Assembly: GCF_022134585.1 (NCBI RefSeq)
Contig: NZ_JAKNCT010000001.1
Coordinates: forward strand, 124,001 to 188,000
Direction of reading: 5' to 3'
DNA: 64,000 nucleotides
From: Mesosutterella porci
Lineage (GTDB): Bacteria > Pseudomonadota > Gammaproteobacteria > Burkholderiales > Burkholderiaceae_F
A program made the position numbers and the translations under genes. Below the pieces are notes generated by a model. The model did no database searches. It was given only the letters and a program-made list of their open reading frames with translations, and was not told where the DNA came from. Below, in pieces: positions 42,955 through 52,504 of this stretch (positions within the stretch are counted from its first letter, which is position 1; every line of letters begins with the position of its first letter).

Positions 42955-43521
42955 TTGAAGGATCTGAAGAAAAACTGTCGCGCCGCGGTCATCCAGTGCG
43001 CCCCCGTGCTTTTTGACAAAGAGGCCTCGGCGCGCAAGTGCGCGGACCTGATCGCCGAGGCCGCGAAGGAAAAGCCCGACCTCATCGTGCTCCCGGAACT
43101 CATCGTGCCGGGCTATCCCTACGGCATGACCTTCGGCTTCACGGTGAGAAGCCGAAAGGAACCGGGGCGGAGGGACTGGCTGCGCTACGCGAAGAACTCG
43201 GTCCTTGTGCCCGGGCCCGAAACGAAACTTTTGGGCGAGGCGGCTCGCTCCGCCCGCGCCTGGATGAGCGTCGGGATCTGGGAGCGCGACGCTGTGACCG
43301 AGACCCTCTACAACAACGTGTTCTTCGCGCTCGAGGGGTGCTGCTACGTGATCAACTGCGACCAGTTCTTCCGGAAGTCCGACTACCCCTCGGACCTCGA
43401 GGAGCGGGAGGCCCTGCAGGCCCTGCCCGAGACGGTCTGCAGAGGCGGCAGCTGCGTGGCCGATCCCTTCGGGCACTACGCGCGGCCCGACGTGCTGCGG
43501 CTTGAAGTGAACGACAAATGA
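42955..43521 (+). pseudogene. Nitrilase with two in-frame deletions
   Basis: The 188-residue frame starts like a normal nitrilase (AAVIQCAPVLFDKEASARKC, LPELIVPGYPYG with catalytic Glu48) and reaches TLYNNVFF. It then jumps to ALEGCCYVINCDQFFRKSDY, which in intact enzymes lies about 100 residues later, so the catalytic lysine and cysteine are lost. A second jump occurs at ADPFG/HYARPD near the end, skipping some 30 residues. Intact members have about 310 residues. The reading frame is open and the start has AAGGAG, but the protein cannot be a nitrilase catalyst. Its stop overlaps the next gene's start. Confidence 0.75.
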
Positions 43522-44057
43522 TGAGCGGACAACTTGGAACTCCGGCCATGGACACGAGGGCAAACCAGCAGGCCGTAATCAGCTTTTTAGAGCAGGCAGG
43601 CATCCCCTTTGAGCGGCTCGACTACGAGCCGATCCACACTGCCCAGGAAGGGCTTGAGATCGCGCGCCGCCTGGGGTCGTTCTGCTGCAAGAACCTCCTT
43701 TTTAAAAACAGGAAGGGGGAGTTCTTTCTCTTCATGATCCCGGGCGCGCGCCGCTTTCCCTCGGGCGCAGTCGCCCGGCAGCTTGGCACCGGGCACCTCT
43801 CCTTTGCCGCCCCGGAAGAGATCGAAGAGCTACTTCACGCCTTTCCAGGCTCCGTGGGGCCGCTCGGCCTCATCTTCGACCGGGGCCCGCGCGTGCGGCT
43901 CGTCATCGAGGAATCGATCCTTCGCGAGCCCTTCATCGACTGCCACCCCTGCGACAACGGATGCAGCCTGAAGCTCTCCGTTCAGGACTTCACCGGCCGT
44001 TTCCTGCCCGCCTCGGGCCACGGCTTCATCACCTTCAGACTCCCGGAGGACGCGTGA
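43518..44057 (+). CDS. YbaK/ProX-type aminoacyl-tRNA deacylase
   Basis: The product is up to 179 residues of the prolyl-tRNA editing family (PrdX/ProX): QAGIPFERLDYEPIHTAQEG, CCKNLLFKNRKGEFFLFMIP with the conserved lysine, and a C-terminal FIDCHPCDNGCSLKL. It removes alanine or a similar wrong amino acid from tRNA. The ATG at 43518 overlaps the nitrilase stop as ATGA; an in-frame ATG at 43548 is equally possible and gives the more typical family start. Its stop overlaps the next start as GTGA. Confidence 0.85.
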   Translation: MMSGQLGTPAMDTRANQQAVISFLEQAGIPFERLDYEPIHTAQEGLEIARRLGSFCCKNLLFKNRKGEFFLFMIPGARRFPSGAVARQLGTGHLSFAAPEEIEELLHAFPGSVGPLGLIFDRGPRVRLVIEESILREPFIDCHPCDNGCSLKLSVQDFTGRFLPASGHGFITFRLPEDA

Positions 44058-45316
44058 TCGGCTTTCCTTTCTGCGAGCCCCCGGCCCCGGAGGCTAGGGC
44101 GGCCTCCCGGCTTGCCCCCGCCCCCGCGAGCTTTCGCGGGCGAGCCGGGGTACTGGTGCTGCGCCGAGGAGCCGACTGCCTGTACCGCTTTGCCTTCGAG
44201 CCCCTGGAGGGCACCCCCGGGCGCTGGGAGGAGATTGACGGGAGCCGGCTCTGGCCCGAGCGCACGGAACCCGCGATGCCGCACGTGCTCCTCACGAACG
44301 GGCGCGGTGAAAAGGCCGACCTCGTGCAGCTTTGCAGGCGCTTTCTCGGCACCCGAGCGCAGCCCCTGTCCTCGCGCCACGCGGATCAGTGGCGGGAGGC
44401 CTTCTGCCGGGCGCTTTCCTCCCCTACCGTGCAGCTGCTTCTCGAGCGCAACCGCTCCTTCCAGGACTGGGAGCCGGAGGCGAGCGCCGAGTGGTTCATC
44501 GGGACCCCGTCGCCCCAGGAGATCCGCTGGCCCGGAGCCTTCTATCCTCCCGCCCGCACCACCGCGCCCCTGGTGAGGTTTCTGCTCGAAGGCTGCAGGG
44601 CCGGCTCCGAGCGGCCTCTGTGCCCTGAGCCGATGGAGCTGCCCGTGCTCTACGAGGACCAGGACCTCGTCGTCGTGAACAAGCCCTCGGGCCTCCCCTC
44701 GGTGCCCGGCACGCGCGAGGTCTGGAGCGCGAAGGGACTGCTTGAAAAACGCTTCGGGTCGCTTTTTGCCGTGCACCGGCTCGACATGGAGACCTCCGGG
44801 ATCCTCCTTTTCGCGAGGAATCTCGAAGCGGCCTCGGCGCTCGGACGCGCCTTTCGGGAGCACCGGGTGTGCAAGCGCTACAGGGCGCTGCTCGAAGGGG
44901 TGCCCGCGCAAAGCCGCGGGACGGTCGCCCTGCCGCTCGCGGCCGACGCGATGGACCTCCCGCGCCACATCGTGCTTCCCCCTGCGACCGGGGGCAAGGA
45001 GGCCGCAACGCGCTTTGAGACCGCGTCGGTCCTCGAGTGCGCGGACCGGCGGGTCAGGGCGCTGGTGGACCTCTTTCCCAAGACCGGGCGCACGCACCAG
45101 CTGCGGATCCACTGCGCGCACCCCGCGGGACTCGGCTGCCCGATCGAGGGCGACTCAATCTACGGCTCACAGGGGGCGCTTCTGCTGCGCTCCGGGCGGC
45201 CGCTGTGCCTGCACATGGCGGAAATCGAGTTCGAGCATCCCGCGGACGGCCGGCGGCTTCACTTCGAATCGGAGCCGGGCTACCTCAGCCTCTTTCTGAA
45301 GAGGCCTGCGGCCTGA
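44054..45316 (+). CDS. RluA-family pseudouridine synthase with long N-terminal region
   Basis: The product is about 420 residues from the GTG at 44054. The C-terminal 220 residues are an RluA catalytic domain: LYEDQDLVVVNKPSGLPSVP, the catalytic motif FAVHRLDMETSGILLFARN with its aspartate, and KTGRTHQLRIHCAHPAGLGC. The first 200 residues are an uncharacterised extension rich in Arg and Pro (LCRRFLGTRAQPLSSRHADQ). It isomerises uridine in rRNA or tRNA. Overlap with the ProX-type gene indicates a translation-quality operon. Confidence 0.88.
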   Translation: MIGFPFCEPPAPEARAASRLAPAPASFRGRAGVLVLRRGADCLYRFAFEPLEGTPGRWEEIDGSRLWPERTEPAMPHVLLTNGRGEKADLVQLCRRFLGTRAQPLSSRHADQWREAFCRALSSPTVQLLLERNRSFQDWEPEASAEWFIGTPSPQEIRWPGAFYPPARTTAPLVRFLLEGCRAGSERPLCPEPMELPVLYEDQDLVVVNKPSGLPSVPGTREVWSAKGLLEKRFGSLFAVHRLDMETSGILLFARNLEAASALGRAFREHRVCKRYRALLEGVPAQSRGTVALPLAADAMDLPRHIVLPPATGGKEAATRFETASVLECADRRVRALVDLFPKTGRTHQLRIHCAHPAGLGCPIEGDSIYGSQGALLLRSGRPLCLHMAEIEFEHPADGRRLHFESEPGYLSLFLKRPAA

Positions 45317-45414
45317 GGGCCTAAGCGCCAGGGGCTCTCCTGGCGGACGTTTCAGACAAAAAGGCGGCTTCCAGCGGCCGTAAAATTATTTTTTTCGCTC
45401 ACGGAGGGCCCGCA

Positions 45415-46776
45415 ATGGCGTCAAACAAACGCGACATCGACATGCTGCACGGGACACTCTGGGACAAAATCTTTATTTTTGCCCTGCCGCTTGCCTTCAC
45501 CGGAGTCATGCAGCAGCTCTTCAACACCGCGGACGTGGTCGTGCTCGGGCGCTTCGTCTCGAGCGAGGCGATGGCCGCGGTCGGCAACAACGTGCCGGTG
45601 ATCGGCCTCATCGTGAGCCTCTTCATGGGACTTGCCCTGGGGGCGAACGTCGTCGTCGCGCGCTTCATCGGGATGGGCAGCCCCGAGGAGGCGAACACGG
45701 CCGTTCACACGGCCCTCACCCAGGCGGTGAGGTACGGACTCGCGACCCTCGCGCTGGGCGAAGCGCTGGCCGGCCCTTTCACGTCGCTTCTCGGAGTCCC
45801 CGCCTCGGTCGCCGCGTATTCGGAAACGTACCTTCGGGTCCTGGTGCTCGGGCTGCCCTTCGTTGCGGTCTACAACTTCCTGGCCGCCATCTACCGGAGC
45901 ACCGGCGACACCCGCACCCCCCTTTACGCCCTCATCGCGGGCAGCCTCTTCAACATCGCGGGAAACCTCTTTTTCGTGCTCGCGCTCGGGCTTGACGTCG
46001 GGGGCGTCGCGCTTGCCACTGTGCTCTCGAACCTCCTTGCCGCTTCGATCCTCTACGTGAAGCTCACGAAGGTCGAGGGCCCCCTGAGGATCGAGCGCAA
46101 AAAGCTCTTTGCGTCCAACCGGCGCAGCGCCCGGACGATCTTCCGCATCGGGATGCCCGCCGCCGTCCAGAGCATGGTCTTTTCGCTCTCAAACCTCGTC
46201 ATTCAGTCGGCGATCAACAGCCTGGGGCCGGACGCGATGGCGGGGTCAGTGGCGGGCTTCACGATCGAAATCAACATCTACTGCTTCATCAACGCCTTCG
46301 GACTTTCGGCCACGACCTTCGTGAGCCAGAACTATGGCGCGGGGAACCCCGAGCGCTGCCGGCGCGCGACCTGGGTGTCGATGCTGCTCAACTTCGCGGT
46401 GACGTTCCTGCTGATCGGGGTCGTGCTCGCGGCAGGGCGCGAGCTGCTTTCGCTTTTCACGACGAGCGAAGCGGTGATCGCGCTGGGCTTCGTGAGAATC
46501 CTCTACGTCGTGACCCTGGAGCCCGTGAACGTCATCATGGAAACGGTCTCGGACGCAATGAGGGGCTACGGGTATTCGCTGCCTCCCGCCGTGATCACCC
46601 TGGTGCTGATCTGCAGCATCCGCGTGATCTGGGTCTACACCGCGTTCGCCGCTTCGCCCACCTTTGAAACGCTGATGACGGTCTACCCCATCAGCTGGAT
46701 CGCGACCACCGTGGCGCTCTGCGCCCTCTACTGGCACCACCAGAAGAAGATCCTCCCCCGGAAGGCGGCCTTTTAA
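45415..46776 (+). CDS. MATE family multidrug efflux transporter
   Basis: The product is 453 residues with twelve predicted membrane segments. It has the two-fold MATE pattern, with GTLWDKIFIFALPLAFTGVM at the start and the equivalent RTIFRIGMPAAVQSMVFSLS opening the second half, and ATTFVSQNYGAGNPERCRRA between. It exports cationic or other toxic compounds using Na+ or H+. GGAGGGCCC precedes the ATG. It is followed by a palindrome shared with the convergent amidohydrolase gene. Confidence 0.9.
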   Translation: MASNKRDIDMLHGTLWDKIFIFALPLAFTGVMQQLFNTADVVVLGRFVSSEAMAAVGNNVPVIGLIVSLFMGLALGANVVVARFIGMGSPEEANTAVHTALTQAVRYGLATLALGEALAGPFTSLLGVPASVAAYSETYLRVLVLGLPFVAVYNFLAAIYRSTGDTRTPLYALIAGSLFNIAGNLFFVLALGLDVGGVALATVLSNLLAASILYVKLTKVEGPLRIERKKLFASNRRSARTIFRIGMPAAVQSMVFSLSNLVIQSAINSLGPDAMAGSVAGFTIEINIYCFINAFGLSATTFVSQNYGAGNPERCRRATWVSMLLNFAVTFLLIGVVLAAGRELLSLFTTSEAVIALGFVRILYVVTLEPVNVIMETVSDAMRGYGYSLPPAVITLVLICSIRVIWVYTAFAASPTFETLMTVYPISWIATTVALCALYWHHQKKILPRKAAF

Positions 46777-46804
46777 AAACACCGGGACGGGTGCGAAAAC
46801 CCGG

Positions 46805-46824
46805 CCGGGCGGCATGCCGCCCGG
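46805..46824. terminator. Perfect palindrome between convergent genes
   Basis: CCGGGCGGCATGCCGCCCGG is fully self-complementary over 20 bases, between the MATE stop and the YtcJ-like stop. It has no T run, so it may act as an mRNA 3' end stabiliser or weak bidirectional terminator. Confidence 0.5.
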
Positions 46825-46863
46825 TCGGGCCTAAGAGGAGAGCCTCTTTCCGCTTCCCGCTTC

Positions 46864-48465
46864 TCAGCCCTCGGTGTAAACGAGCCTTCCCGCGTGGTAG
46901 AAGGAGGCGATCCGGACCGAGTCGAGGGCCTCCGGCGCGATCGCAAAGGGATCGTCCGAGAGCACGCTGAAGTTCGCCTCGAACCCCGGGGCGATCATGC
47001 CCACCGGAGTCTCGAAGGCGAGTAGCTTCGAGGCCCCGCCCGTGTAGCGGTAGAGCGCTTCGCCCACGGAAACCGCCTGCTGCGGGTTGATTGAGACGCC
47101 GTTGTAGGTCCGGCGCAGCACCGCGGCCTTCACCGACACGAACACGTTCTCCGGATCCATCCAGGTGGTGGCCGGCGCGTCGGAGGAGAGCGCGAAGGGC
47201 ACGCCGCTCTCTACGAGCGAGCGCACCGGGTACATGCGCGCAAACACCTCGGGGACGAGCGCCTGCTCGTAGCCCTCGTACTCGGCGAAAGCGAAGATGA
47301 TCTGCGTGGTGAGGCCATAGTTCACGGCCTGACGGCGGATCTGCTCGAGCTGGCGCTTCGTGATGAGGGAGACGTGCTCAAGGCGAACGCTGGGCACGCT
47401 GGTGAGCCACCCGGTCTGCCCCTCGAAGAAATCGACGATCCTCTGGATGGAGAGGTCGCCCATCACGTGGATCGAGACCTGGATGCCGTTGCGCCTCGCA
47501 TAGTCAACCGCCGCCGCGAGGACCGGGAGCTCGAGCGTGCACATGCCGTGCGAGGAGCTTCCCTTGTAGGGCTCGTCCACCCAGGCGGTCTGCCCGGAAA
47601 TGGAGCCGTCGGCGAAAAGCTTGATGCCCTCCACGCGGACCCGGCCGGTCTTTTCATCCTCCGTGAGGTCGGGCATCCCGCGGGGATCGTCGCCGCCCGT
47701 CCAGATGCGGTAGAGCCCCGCCTGCGGATAAAGGCCCCGGAGGGCGGCCGCCCGGAAGACGCGCAGCGTGTCGGTCTCGCCTCCGGTTTTCGCCATCATC
47801 TCGGTGATCGCCGCATAGCCGCGCTCCCGGTAGTGCGGCCCGCACTCGGCCATCGCGCGCACGGCGTTTTCAAAGTCCGGGCGCTCGATCGCGCGCTGGA
47901 TCAGGCGGTTTGCGGCGAGCTCGGTGAAGACGCCGTTCGGCTCCCCGTCGGGGTCGTGCCCGATTTTCCCGCCCTGGGGATCGGGAGTGTCGCGCGTGAT
48001 GCCGGCAATCTCAAGCGCCCGCGTGTTGCAGACCCCGGAGTGCACGTCGGAGCGCAGCAGGTAGACGGGCTGGGTGGTGCTCACACGGTCCAGGTCGTGG
48101 CGCGTGGGCGTCCTGTGCTCGGCGAGCTTGCTCTCGTCGTGTCCCCAGCCCATGATCCAGTCATTCGGGCCGCGCCCGAAGTTCGGATGCTTCCTGAGCG
48201 CCTCGAGGATCTCGGCGATGCTGTGAACCGCGGGAATCGTGCAGGGCACCGCGTGAATCGTCTGTGCGACGAGAAGCGGGTGCGTGTGCGCCTCGATGAA
48301 GCCCGGCACCACCGCGGCTCCCCCAAGATCCACCGCGCCGGGCTCAGGCGCGCCTTCGAACCTGCCCACCCAGGCGAAGCGCCCGTTCTTGATCCGGAAG
48401 GCGTCCGCGAACTTGTCCGGCCCCTCGCCGGTGAAAACCCTCGCATTGAAATAAAGGCTGTCCAT
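46864..48465 (-). CDS. YtcJ-like amidohydrolase
   Basis: The product is 533 residues, the normal length of the YtcJ/AmdB metal-dependent amidohydrolases. It contains GFIEAHTHPLLVAQ with the HxH metal site, VSIHVMGDLSIQ and the late aspartate in ALSSDAPATTWMDPENVFVS. It hydrolyses an amide or cyclic amide; the natural substrate is unknown. No signal peptide is present, so it is cytoplasmic. No strong Shine-Dalgarno sequence is seen before the ATG. Confidence 0.87.
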   Translation of the reverse strand: MDSLYFNARVFTGEGPDKFADAFRIKNGRFAWVGRFEGAPEPGAVDLGGAAVVPGFIEAHTHPLLVAQTIHAVPCTIPAVHSIAEILEALRKHPNFGRGPNDWIMGWGHDESKLAEHRTPTRHDLDRVSTTQPVYLLRSDVHSGVCNTRALEIAGITRDTPDPQGGKIGHDPDGEPNGVFTELAANRLIQRAIERPDFENAVRAMAECGPHYRERGYAAITEMMAKTGGETDTLRVFRAAALRGLYPQAGLYRIWTGGDDPRGMPDLTEDEKTGRVRVEGIKLFADGSISGQTAWVDEPYKGSSSHGMCTLELPVLAAAVDYARRNGIQVSIHVMGDLSIQRIVDFFEGQTGWLTSVPSVRLEHVSLITKRQLEQIRRQAVNYGLTTQIIFAFAEYEGYEQALVPEVFARMYPVRSLVESGVPFALSSDAPATTWMDPENVFVSVKAAVLRRTYNGVSINPQQAVSVGEALYRYTGGASKLLAFETPVGMIAPGFEANFSVLSDDPFAIAPEALDSVRIASFYHAGRLVYTEG

Positions 48466-48802
48466 TTATGCCCGTCCTTTTTTACGCAGCGGCAGAAAGA
48501 CAAAAAAACAGAAGTTTGAATATAATCCCGTTGCGCTCAGGCCGCACGCGGCCTGAAAAGCGCGTCAGATTGGAAGACAGGAAAAAGCAGGTCTTTCCCT
48601 CTTTTGAATGCATTCAGTCCCAAGAGATCCCGCCCGCGAACCGTGCCGGCAGCTCTTCTTCTGATGAATGCGTAAGAAAGGAGCGAAGAGCCTGACCATG
48701 AAAAGCGGACGGGCAAGAAACCGAATCCGCTTTTTTATTGTCCGCGGGGTTGAGCCAAAACAAAGAAAAGGCCGCCCTTCGGGCCGCGAGGAGTCCTGTC
48801 CC

Positions 48803-49444
48803 ATGCTTGAAAACCTCGGCGTCGTCAACCTCTGGACCTATGCGCTGGGCGCGCTCGTCCTGGTGCTCATGCCAGGCCCCAATTCCCTTTTCGTGCTGAG
48901 GACGAGCGTCCAGGGCGGCACTGCGCGTGCGATGAAGGCCGCCTGCGCGGTCTTTCTTGGCGATGCCATCCTCATCGCCTGCGCGTTCCTCGGAATCGCC
49001 TCGATCCTGCAGGCCCACCCCGCGCTTTTCACGGCAGTGCGGTTCGCGGGCGCGGGCTACCTCGCCTGGCTGGGGCTTGGCGCGCTCGCGAGGACCCTCC
49101 CGCGGTGCGGCCGCGCGCCGCAGAAGGGCTCCGCCACCGCCTCCGAGGGACAGCCGCCCTTCCGGACCGCGCTCCTTCTTTCCGTCACGAACCCGAAGGC
49201 GATCCTCTTTTACGTCTCGTTTTTCGTCCAGTTCATCGACCCGGCCTATCCGAGGCCCTGGGTGCCCTACCTCGTGCTCGCCTCGATCCTCGAGGCCTTC
49301 AGCGTGCTCTACATGAGCAGCCTCGCCTTCGCAGGCTCGAGGATCAGCCGAATGGTCGCCGGCCGCCCCGGACTCGGCCGGCTGGGCAGCGCCCTCGAGG
49401 GCTCCCTTTTCCTCGGGTTCGCGGGCAAGATCGCAAGCCTCTGA
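48803..49444 (+). CDS. LysE/RhtB family amino acid exporter
   Basis: The product is 213 residues with about six membrane segments. The family signature LVLMPGPNSLFVLRTSVQGG lies near the start and GDAILIACAFLG and SVTNPKAILFYVSFFVQF follow. It exports leucine, homoserine, threonine or related amino acids. GAGGAG precedes the ATG at 48803; the longer open frame from 48668 includes an unlikely charged leader. The gene ends at a strong shared terminator. Confidence 0.87.
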   Translation: MLENLGVVNLWTYALGALVLVLMPGPNSLFVLRTSVQGGTARAMKAACAVFLGDAILIACAFLGIASILQAHPALFTAVRFAGAGYLAWLGLGALARTLPRCGRAPQKGSATASEGQPPFRTALLLSVTNPKAILFYVSFFVQFIDPAYPRPWVPYLVLASILEAFSVLYMSSLAFAGSRISRMVAGRPGLGRLGSALEGSLFLGFAGKIASL

Positions 49445-49475
49445 AAACTGCGCTCATCCCGGATCCCGGTCAGTG

Positions 49476-49515
49476 AAAGAGCCGCCTTCCCCGGAAGGGA
49501 GAGGCGGCTCTTTCA
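49476..49515. terminator. Bidirectional terminator between LysE and porin genes
   Basis: AAAGAGCCGCC and GGCGGCTCTTT form an 11-base perfect stem with A and T flanks on both sides, serving the convergent LysE-type and porin genes. Confidence 0.85.
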
Positions 49516-49597
49516 GTCTTTCGGAAGCCCTCAGGCGGGGAACGGCCGGAAGAATTTCCTTTCGTTCCCCTGCCTCGCGGCAGGCTTTACGCCCCCA

Positions 49598-50716
49598 TTA
49601 GAAGCGGTGCACCAGGCCCACCATGACGGAGGTCGCGCTCGGGGTCTGATCCTTCAGATCGTCCTTTTCCTGAGCGTAGGTCGCAGCACCGTAGACATTG
49701 GTGCGCTTCGAGAACGGATAGGTGTAGGCCAGGCCCACGCCAAAGCGCTTGTACTCTTCGTCGCCCTTCACAGCCTCGGCATCGCGGTAGCCCACCTGCG
49801 CGAGGAAGTTGCCGCCGAAGGCGGGCACCTTGGCTCCGACCGACACGCCCCAGCCTTCGTAACCCTCATTGGCGAGCGTGGCGGTGTGCTTCAGGTCGCC
49901 CAGCGTGAGGTTGGCGAGGCCCTTGCGCACGTTCGCCTGGTTGTCGAAGTAGTTGGCCTGTGCGTAGAGGGTCATGAAACCGAAGTTGTAGTTGCCGCCA
50001 AGCAGTATGCTGTAGCCGTTGTCAGTGTTGGCGGTGTCGCCGCTGTTCTTCCACATCGTGTAGTCAGCGAGCAGCACGCCGTTGAAGGCGCCGGCCTTGT
50101 AGTTGAGGCCGAGGGCCGCGTAGCGGTCGGCAGAGGCCTTGTTCTCAACACCGGTTGTGTTGGAGACCTGATCGGTCTTGAAGGAGTACTCGGCCGTGAG
50201 GCTCAGGCCGCCGACCGCAGGGGTGCGATAGGCGATCGTGTTGTCGGTGCGGCCCCAGTCGGTGCCGGTGAAGTACTCAACGCCCGCGTCGCCGTAGAGG
50301 ACGCCAAACGGGGTGACCGCAGAGCCCATGGCGATGGAGCCCGCGGTGCTCGTCACCTTGCCCAGGCGCCCGGCGTAGAGCGTGCCGTAGGAGCCCGAGA
50401 CGTTCACGGAGGCTTCACGGCCGAAGAGACGGCTCATAGTCTGCGTGCCGTCGTCGGAGTTCATGCCCGACTCAAGCGTGAAACCCACCTTCACGCCGTT
50501 GCCGAGGTCCTCGGAACCGCGCAGGCCCCAGCGGGAGCCCGCGGCCTGGCCGCCCTTCATCGAGAAGGTATCGGTGGAGTCCGTGCCGTCGTCGGCGCGA
50601 TAGTGAGTGTAGTTCACGCCCGTGTCAATCAGGCCGTAGAGCGTGACCGAGGGGGCAGCGTAGGCCGAAGCGGCGAAAGCGCCCGCAAGGACGACCGCAA
50701 CGAGAGACTTTTTCAT
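49598..50716 (-). CDS. Gram-negative trimeric porin
   Basis: The product is 372 residues with signal peptide MKKSLVAVVLAGAFAASAYA and first strand APSVTLYGLIDTGVNYTHY. It ends VMVGLVHRF. AGSRWGLRGSEDLGNGVKVG and TLYAGRLGKVTST match Burkholderiales OmpC-like porins. AAGGAGAAAAA precedes the ATG at 50716, favouring it over the frame beginning at 50758. It provides the outer-membrane pore, and biased codons suggest high expression. A flavoprotein reductase gene is divergent from it. Confidence 0.94.
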   Translation of the reverse strand: MKKSLVAVVLAGAFAASAYAAPSVTLYGLIDTGVNYTHYRADDGTDSTDTFSMKGGQAAGSRWGLRGSEDLGNGVKVGFTLESGMNSDDGTQTMSRLFGREASVNVSGSYGTLYAGRLGKVTSTAGSIAMGSAVTPFGVLYGDAGVEYFTGTDWGRTDNTIAYRTPAVGGLSLTAEYSFKTDQVSNTTGVENKASADRYAALGLNYKAGAFNGVLLADYTMWKNSGDTANTDNGYSILLGGNYNFGFMTLYAQANYFDNQANVRKGLANLTLGDLKHTATLANEGYEGWGVSVGAKVPAFGGNFLAQVGYRDAEAVKGDEEYKRFGVGLAYTYPFSKRTNVYGAATYAQEKDDLKDQTPSATSVMVGLVHRF

Positions 50717-51085
50717 TTTTTCTCCTTCGTGATGATCTGTAAAACTTGTCGATCGCAACCAGGACCACCGCTAAGAAGGACAGCCCTGGAAACATTTGGA
50801 TCATACCCACTTATTAATTGCAAACAAAGAAAGTGTTGTTTTTACGCAACATGCTTTTATCCATTTTTTCTCTTTTATCTCTATATAGTTAGATGACGGT
50901 CATCCTGATGGAGCGGTTATAAATGTAAATTTCTATGAATACCTATTTAGCAGTATTTTTAAGCCCGCACTCTTCTCTATAATCACACCTGTTTCAGTTT
51001 GCGCACTGTACCCGCAGGGGCACAGAGGCAGATTTCAACCGGCGTGCTCTTTCGCTGCAAAGAGGCCGCCTCCAATAGTGGAGAG
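50717..51085. other. AT-rich divergent regulatory region, porin and flavoprotein
   Basis: About 370 bases. From 50800 to 50990 it is AT-rich, with GATGACGGTCATC (50892-50904), a palindrome with six-base arms, and TATATAG and TATAATC stretches (50882, 50980) that may be promoter -10 elements toward the flavoprotein. No gene is seen. Confidence 0.45.
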
Positions 51086-52504
51086 ATGATGAAAAAGATA
51101 GTTCTTGCTTTAGCCGTTGCTGCGGCTTTCGGCACCGCAAACGCGGCCCAGAATGTGAACACCGACGTGGTCGTGGTCGGCGCTGGCGGCGCAGGCCTCG
51201 CCTCCGCGGTCGAGGCCCACGACCTCGGCGCCAAGGTGATCGTGGTCGAGAAGATGGCCTTCCCGGGCGGCAACACGACGCGTGCCGCCGGCGGCCTGAA
51301 CGCTGCCGCGACGCCCCTGCAGCAGGCCAAGGGCATCTACGACACCCCTGAAATCATGTTCTACGATACGATGAAGGGCGGTCACTGGAAAAACAATCCG
51401 GAGCTCGTGCGCACGCTCGCCGAGCACGCGAAGGACTCCGTCGACTGGCTGCTCGCCCTGGGCGGCGACTTCCATGACGTCGGCCTCATGGCCGGCGCGA
51501 CCCGTCCCCGCACGCACCGCCCGACTGGCGGCGCCCTGGTGGGCCCCGAAGTGATCCGCACGCTCTACACCGCTGCTGAAAACCGCAAGATCGACATCCG
51601 CGTGAACACCCGCGCCGAATCGATCAACAAGGTGAACGGCAAAGTGACCGGCATCACCGTGAAGGGGCCGGACGGAGAATACACAATCAACGCGAAGGCC
51701 GTGGTGATCGCGGCCGGCGGCTTCGGCGCGAACAACGCGATGGTCGCCTCCTACGTGCCCCGCCTCAAGGGCTTCTCCACCACGAACCATCCCGGTGCGA
51801 CCGGCGACGGCCTGAAGATGGCAGAAAAGGCAGGTGCCGCCCTGATCGACATGACCGAAATCCAGACCCACCCGACCGTGGTTCCGGGTGACGGCACGAT
51901 GATCACCGAGGCTGTACGCGGCAATGGCGCCATCCTCGTCAACAACGAGGGCAAGCGCTTCTACAACGAGCTCGAGACCCGCGACAAGGTCTCCGCCGCT
52001 ATCCTCAAGCAGCCCGGCAAGACCGCCTGGCTCTTCTTCGACTCTGACATGCAGAAGTCCCTGAAGGCGACCAACGGCTACATCAAGCAGAAGTACTGCC
52101 TCAGTGCCAACACGCTCGATGAGCTCGCCGCCAAGATGAAGGTTCCGGCCGCCGCCCTCAAAGCGACGCTCAAGGACTACGGCGCCGCCGTGGCCGCTAA
52201 GAGCGACAAGCAGTTCGGCCGCGAGAACCTTCCGCGTGCCCTCAACAAGGCTCCGTTCTACGCGATCACCATCACCCCGGCCGTGCACCACACGATGGGC
52301 GGCGTGAAGATCGACCCGAAAACCCAGGTCTATGACACCAACGGACATGTGATTCCGGGCCTCTTCGCCGCGGGCGAAGTGACCGGTGGCGTGCACGGCG
52401 GCAACCGTCTCGGCGGCAACGCCCAGGCCGACATTGTGACCTTCGGCCACATCGCTGGCCAGCAGGCCTACATCTACAGCCGCACCTCACAGCTGAAGAA
52501 GTAA
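51086..52504 (+). CDS. Exported FAD-dependent reductase (fumarate/urocanate reductase-like)
   Basis: The product is 472 residues with a Sec signal (KKIVLALAVAAAFGTANA) and no heme-binding CxxCH. The FAD domain starts DVVVVGAGGAGLASAVEAHD and includes PGGNTTRAAGGLNAAATP. Typical catalytic-domain motifs follow: RPRTHRPTGGALVG, ITPAVHHTMGGVKID and AAGEVTGGVHGGNRLGGNA. This is the flavoprotein part of soluble fumarate-reductase-like enzymes that reduce a C=C bond next to a carboxylate in the periplasm, receiving electrons from a separate cytochrome. Substrate may be fumarate, urocanate, acrylate derivatives or others. GGAG precedes the double ATG at 51086. Confidence 0.88.
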   Translation: MMKKIVLALAVAAAFGTANAAQNVNTDVVVVGAGGAGLASAVEAHDLGAKVIVVEKMAFPGGNTTRAAGGLNAAATPLQQAKGIYDTPEIMFYDTMKGGHWKNNPELVRTLAEHAKDSVDWLLALGGDFHDVGLMAGATRPRTHRPTGGALVGPEVIRTLYTAAENRKIDIRVNTRAESINKVNGKVTGITVKGPDGEYTINAKAVVIAAGGFGANNAMVASYVPRLKGFSTTNHPGATGDGLKMAEKAGAALIDMTEIQTHPTVVPGDGTMITEAVRGNGAILVNNEGKRFYNELETRDKVSAAILKQPGKTAWLFFDSDMQKSLKATNGYIKQKYCLSANTLDELAAKMKVPAAALKATLKDYGAAVAAKSDKQFGRENLPRALNKAPFYAITITPAVHHTMGGVKIDPKTQVYDTNGHVIPGLFAAGEVTGGVHGGNRLGGNAQADIVTFGHIAGQQAYIYSRTSQLKK

